This document shows, piece by piece, positions 59,715 through 64,000 of a stretch of 64,000 bases of DNA. Source of the stretch: Fasciolopsis buskii (lineage: Eukaryota > Platyhelminthes > Trematoda > Plagiorchiida > Fasciolidae); contig LUCM01000684.1 of the NCBI GenBank assembly GCA_008360955.1, positions 121,315 through 185,314 on the forward strand, read 5' to 3'. How positions within the stretch are numbered: position 1 is the stretch's first letter; each line of letters starts with the position of its first letter. Under the pieces are notes generated by a model that ran no database searches, was not told the origin of the DNA, and saw only the letters and a list, made by a program, of their open reading frames with translations. Position numbers and translations under genes: made by a program.

Positions 59715-60964
59715 GTGGGTTTCTAATGTAATCAATAATCATCGTATCTCGTCTCTTTTCTCCATGTCACCAAATTACTTCTGAAAGGACCCGAAAAAGT
59801 GAGTCCATTATATCATTTCATAAATCTAGTTGACCAGTGATCATACGCACCACAAAGCTCGCTATCATGAATCATAGTTCGTCTTCACTAAACTTGTCCA
59901 TTTATGTGACCCCACCTCCTTAATCCACTTAATCGGACACCGCAAATGGTATTGTTATTGCTGTTGACGAAAAAAACACTTATGGTCTCCATCGTCATGA
60001 ATATTCTTTCCACATTCATCATATTGTGTACTGTTTGAATATAATTTTCGTCATTCATGTGTAGTGTATTCAATAAAGGATAAGACAGCCAGTTAGACAG
60101 CTTGTTGATTGCGAGTGTTTAACGATGCAGGGGAAAAGTTCACACCAGTTAAAACCGGTTTAAACAATGCGAAACTTATTTTCTTCACAAATACAAAATT
60201 GTAAGAGAATATATGATCTCTGATGTTTTATAGTCAAAACGTCTCTGTCAATAACTTTGGAAATATCAGTCGGTCGTTTGTTTTTTAGTTCAGAACTTCT
60301 CTCACTTGTTCAACCAAGAAAGGTCGAATTTTCTAGCCCCCATTTCAAGCGACATCCCAGCCTATCACTGGAAATGTTTCCGAAATCAGACAACTTTAGA
60401 CCTAATCAGCAAAGATTCCTAGTCTTGCTCGCAAGCTTACAGTTGACCAGAGTACTGGCTGGTGTACCATTTCCCTAATCCTGTTGTGGTTTGTCAACCT
60501 TGTTTGATTTCTGGATTTGGAGTCATCATCACTTTCCATTTCACCAGAGAAGTGAGCTTGATCAGTCCCAAAATCTTGGAACTCACTAGGGTCAGATGTT
60601 CCTCAAATCACTCTGGTGTGGTTTACTTCTTTTGAGACTCATTAGTCATGGTACGTGGAATTATTTGGCGGATAAATTGCTCTATTCAAGTGAATCGCCG
60701 TTCGTAATATGAAATAATCTGTTACTCATGAACTAAAATTTTGATGAGCAAATGTTTGAATTAATAAACGTCTAAAATCATTTATCAACTAAACGAATCA
60801 ACCGATCACAAAATGACAAAATATTAGTATGATCGAGGCACTCGAGCTTGGACGAAACCAGACAGCCAGTAATTAGTAACGCTTGGGACATTATAGTGGA
60901 TAGACTCAATGTTGTAGCCCATGGATGAACAATACAATTGTCTCTTCATAACTGGTATGCAAAG
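59715..60964. other. Downstream afadin intron, no recognised content
   Basis: I looked for the DIL domain and found none. The frame at 60257-60478 is open but does not match afadin. Confidence 0.5.
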
Positions 60965-61233
60965 GTTACTTGATTTTATGTGATCTCTGGTGTGCCCTGG
61001 GAATACGGTCACGTGCGGTGCGTTGCAAAAAACAACTGACTATTTATCCAAATTTCCCGGCCGAGCCAGCGCACTGCAGCGCATCTCACGGCACGGCACA
61101 GCACAGCAAAGCATGCACATACGAACCCAGTTTGAGCACTGAAAGTTGGACACCGTGTGAACAAATAAAAACCCAATGCCAAGGTGTAACAGAGACCAAT
61201 CTATCCGTGCTGGCATTTAAGTCATTACAATTA
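60965..61233 (+). other. Possible thrombospondin type-1-like coding fragment
   Basis: The plus-strand frame, open from 60952 to a TAA at 61234, includes CDLWCALGIRSRAVRC. This has the spacing of a thrombospondin type-1 repeat, C-x3-C-x2-G-x3-R-x-V-x-C. It is followed by FPAEPAHC, QHSKAC and then W-T-P-C-x5-C-x-G, which resembles the start of a next repeat. No WxxW motif is found before the first cysteine, and splice sites are unclear (AG at 60963-60964; a GGTGTA at 61184-61189). It could be an exon of another gene, a decayed fragment, or chance: part of the cysteine-rich text comes from a GGCACGGCACAGCACAGC-type simple tract. Confidence 0.3.
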
Positions 61234-63509
61234 TAAAGAGCATTTCTACTCATTATAAAAGTGTGTCAACGAGTAACGACGGAAAAGCACATTTTCATAT
61301 ACTGTGGATATTGAATAAATGCAAGTCTTAGATTGTTCAGTCTCAACTCGGAAGCCTGACACACCCTATGTGACAAAGCTGCTTTCCAATACTAAACAGC
61401 ACAACAATTAGAATAGTATGAGAAACTATCTTCGAATGTATCTAACAATTCCACTGACTGTTGATTTCTCGCACGTAATCGGTAAACCGCCGTTGGCCTT
61501 GACATAGATGACAGTGTTCCCGCTCAGTTCTAGGGTTTCCTTGAAGATAAATCGGCTAAACACACACATCTCCAAACTACGTTCACCTTTGCTAGATAGC
61601 AGTTTTCTGAATTACTAAAGTGAATCTGGTTTAATGTGAATAATAAATATCCCTTTTTGGAAATCGACTAATTTATTTCTATGTCTTTGTTATTCTCTCT
61701 CCTATCTCATAACCCCCGGTTGAAGGGGAATAAAGCCGGGATGCAATAAAGATGACCAGTACTCACATGAGTCATGTGAACGCAAACTTGCGCAGCACGG
61801 AAACATTTCCAATACAAGACTTATTTCCTCAATTTATAAACCTGATAAACGGAAACCTGGAACTGTTACAAGTTCTTCCCGGCCAACTCCCCCGGCTACG
61901 ATTTTCCCGTCCTATCCTGAATTGAAGAACATGACATAGCCTCCGACTGTCATCCTCTTCGGGATACCATTTTCAATAGTCGAATTTCTCCCGTTTATGG
62001 GAACTAATTGCAAGTAATTAGTCATTGTGATTTATGTGCACGCGGCAAATGGAGTCCATTAAAAGAAGTCTTTCGGGTTGCCGAGTTCAGACCGAAACTC
62101 ACCGAACTCGTTCATGCCGTTCGGAGAACTAGATAAACTCTCAGGTTTACCGCATCCTTTTCTGCTCAATTCACTCAGAGTATGCAATGAGTGTAAGTAC
62201 ATAACATACCGGATGTTCTGTGAAGTTTTCTCGGGCGCGCTAAGTTGAAGCATCTCAGGAAAACTGGGCATGATGAATGTACTCACTTTCCACGGGCCTA
62301 TAAAAGTGAAAGCTGAATCCTCGTGCAAACATACCCGTGAAGTTAAGCGATTGTATGTGTGCGAACTTCATTTTCTAGCATAGAAGTGAACCCATTATGC
62401 ATGAATTAAGTTAAAATAAGGAAGAATGAGGTAATACTTTGAAACTGCGCATAAAGTCACAATTTCAATCTTCTGACTATCTTCTGGTGCTTAAAGCTAG
62501 CATCGAAAAGTCTCTCTCCCCGTCTTTGTTCAATCATTTTCCGCACAAATTTCAACTAGGCTAATGGTCAGGTGCCTCTGAGAAAAATTTAATAAATGAA
62601 TTTTTCTTGTTTTGGTATATCCTGTAGCTCAGATTGGCAACTTTTGACACCTTGTGGTCGCTGAGCATAGTCGATTTTCCAGCATGATCGGTAGCAGTCA
62701 GTTCCGGGTTCACTGTCGAAGATTGATTTGACTAGTTCGTAACAATTGCACCATTTGTACGTGAATCCTCCGTTCTGTTGAAAACTCATTGCTGGTTGCC
62801 ACATTCGATCTATAGGTTTGTCCAATGTTCAAACATTATTCGAATGATGCACGAGATCACGAAAATGAAAGCAAACACCGTTTTTGAGACCTCGCGATTG
62901 TAGAGTTTGTCATTTAGTTTTCTTTACTCTCGCACGTGTTTAGCATAAGTTCGTTCGGTCAGTCTTGATTACTGGGAGGGGAGGGAACGTTAAACGTTTG
63001 CTGACCACGTGAGTTTTTTTCTGTTTGTGATTTTTGCGAAACATTTTTTCTTCCTGACTTTTTTGATGCTGATTTATAAACTTCGGTCGGAATCAGGTCC
63101 ACAATCAACAACACAAAGAGACGAACTTTGGCATTTTGAATTAATTATCCAAGTCCAATCCGGTGCATTGTGTCGATTTCAGGTTGGAGTCAGCTCGAGA
63201 CCACGTGAAGTTTGGTTTATTGGTTCACTCATCCAAGGTGTGTGTGCGTGCGTATGCGCTCGCGTCCGCACCCGCGCGCACGCATTTTGGTGTATGACCT
63301 TGAGTAAATGTGCTCGCGGATCCACTTTCTTCAGCTATGCAGATGTCCTCGTCTCGGAGCGAGTCCAGCAGATCAGGTGTTTCGTTAACTGTTTTTTTTA
63401 CGCACACTAGTAAATAGGCACGCACGACTGCTTCCCCTGTCCCATCTCTACAGCGTTTTGTTAACTAAACGCCAGTAGGACAAATGCAGCTCATGAAGAG
63501 AAGGATTGT
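61234..63509. other. Downstream intron or intergenic stretch, no recognised gene
   Basis: CCCCGGTTGAAGGGGAATAA at 61713-61732 is a GC-rich stem next to AATAAA and may be the end of a transposon. The frame 63009-63410 contains hydrophobic and low-complexity runs (VCACVCARVRTRA from a GTGTGCGTGCG tract) and no domain. Confidence 0.45.
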
Positions 63510-63606
63510 AAAACTTGCCTTGAGAAAGACTACCCACGGTAGTCGAAACGTTGGCGCATTACATCTACCAACAACGCTGTGTTATTAATATTATATCATT
63601 CACAAT
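63510..63606 (+). repeat. GTCGAAACG repeat, plus copy
   Basis: GGATTGTAAAACTTGCCTTG, AGAAAGACTACCCACGGTAG, TCGAAACGTTGGCGCATTAC, ATCTACCAACAACGCTGTG and TATATCATTCACAATATA. This is the longest undisturbed copy and corresponds to the two arms at 42860-43060 and to 29857-29905. Text of the type GAAGACTACCGxxGGTCGAAACG is common at the tail of animal retroelements; which one is not determined here. Confidence 0.8.
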
Positions 63607-64000
63607 ATAAAAGAAGCGAATTTCGTTTACCACTAGCTCGCAAAATGTTATATCTATATATATCCGCTACGTGTCTGGCGTATGATGGTGCGCCGAAATC
63701 GATGTAAATCGGGCACATTATTCCGGTAGAAATAAAAACAAAAGGCTCGTCAAACCTTCTTATGAGAACAACACAAAGAAACTGGCAACCGATCCGACTC
63801 CATTTGTGACCGTTTTCGTGTTGACCTCATTTACGAGTGTTAAGGCGCGTGGGAAGTACATGATGGCCTTATAGTCGTGAATACGAAACTATCGAAGAGG
63901 ATAGCAACTTTTGTTTATCAAACTTTAGGATTTTTTCCTGAACAATGCGATCAGGTGGCTTAAAAAAATAACGTTATTTATACTGTCTGGATTAATGTTA
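63607..64000. other. Right end of window, no recognised content
   Basis: No gene, exon or repeat recognised. The afadin gene is expected to continue to the right. Confidence 0.5.

Noticed and set aside
60257..60478. Candidate next afadin exon after the FHA exon
   Set aside because: The translation shows no DIL-domain pattern, and the phase-0 reading from the nearest AG hits a stop.
63009..63410. 133-codon plus-strand open frame
   Set aside because: Low-complexity and hydrophobic runs arising from T-rich and GT/GC-rich tracts, with no domain and an overlapping minus frame.

Overview
The window is animal nuclear DNA, most probably from a digenean flatworm (a liver- or lung-fluke-like trematode). 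The evidence is a gene split into short GT-AG exons by introns of up to 37 kb, about 40-45% GC by eye, long (TA)n runs, and abundant decayed retroelements. The retroelements include a non-LTR family whose reverse transcriptase resembles the common trematode one. No prokaryotic-type gene, rRNA or CRISPR array is visible. The species cannot be fixed from this sequence alone.

One host gene is clearly supported: the 5' half of an afadin (AF-6/canoe) homologue on the + strand. Six coding exons (2458-2653, 7362-7495, 44777-45065, 54490-54682, 57236-57638, 59283-59714) have canonical splice sites and compatible phases. Joined, they give 1647 nt (549 codons) covering, in order, the first Ras-associating (RA) domain, a basic linker with the afadin motif TFTRTLSNPDEV, the second RA domain, and an FHA-like domain. 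The DIL and PDZ domains expected further on are not in the window, so the gene runs past position 64000. Its true start codon may lie before position 2458.

Everything else is intronic or flanking and mostly transposon debris. Three copies of one non-LTR retrotransposon (LINE) occur at 1-478 (+), 5205-6650 (-) and 23090-25717 (-); a more decayed relative of its endonuclease lies at 47690-48070 (-). A gag-protease fragment of a Ty3/gypsy-like LTR element abuts the third LINE copy at 25960-26800. A tRNA-derived SINE family is scattered through the introns, and a separate tRNA-like fold lies at 28682-28750. A repeat with the signature GTCGAAACG forms a palindrome at 42860-43060, with other copies at 29857 and 63510. 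A 518-base assembly gap (43532-44049) lies just upstream of the third exon, next to an (ATC)n run.

The most interesting find is a family of five hammerhead-ribozyme-like motifs (22191, 22367, 37148, 53211, 58511), all with the same layout: CUGANRA, a 14-nt helix II segment, a GAAAC-type segment, a two-base loop and a cleavage triplet. The copy at 22191-22247 (- strand) keeps every core base and both halves of helix I. Two copies lie in one element at about 21.9-22.4 kb that also carries a perfect 26-bp inverted repeat. Also notable: inverted LINE copies flank the RA1 exon, and these two copies share a deletion absent from the third.
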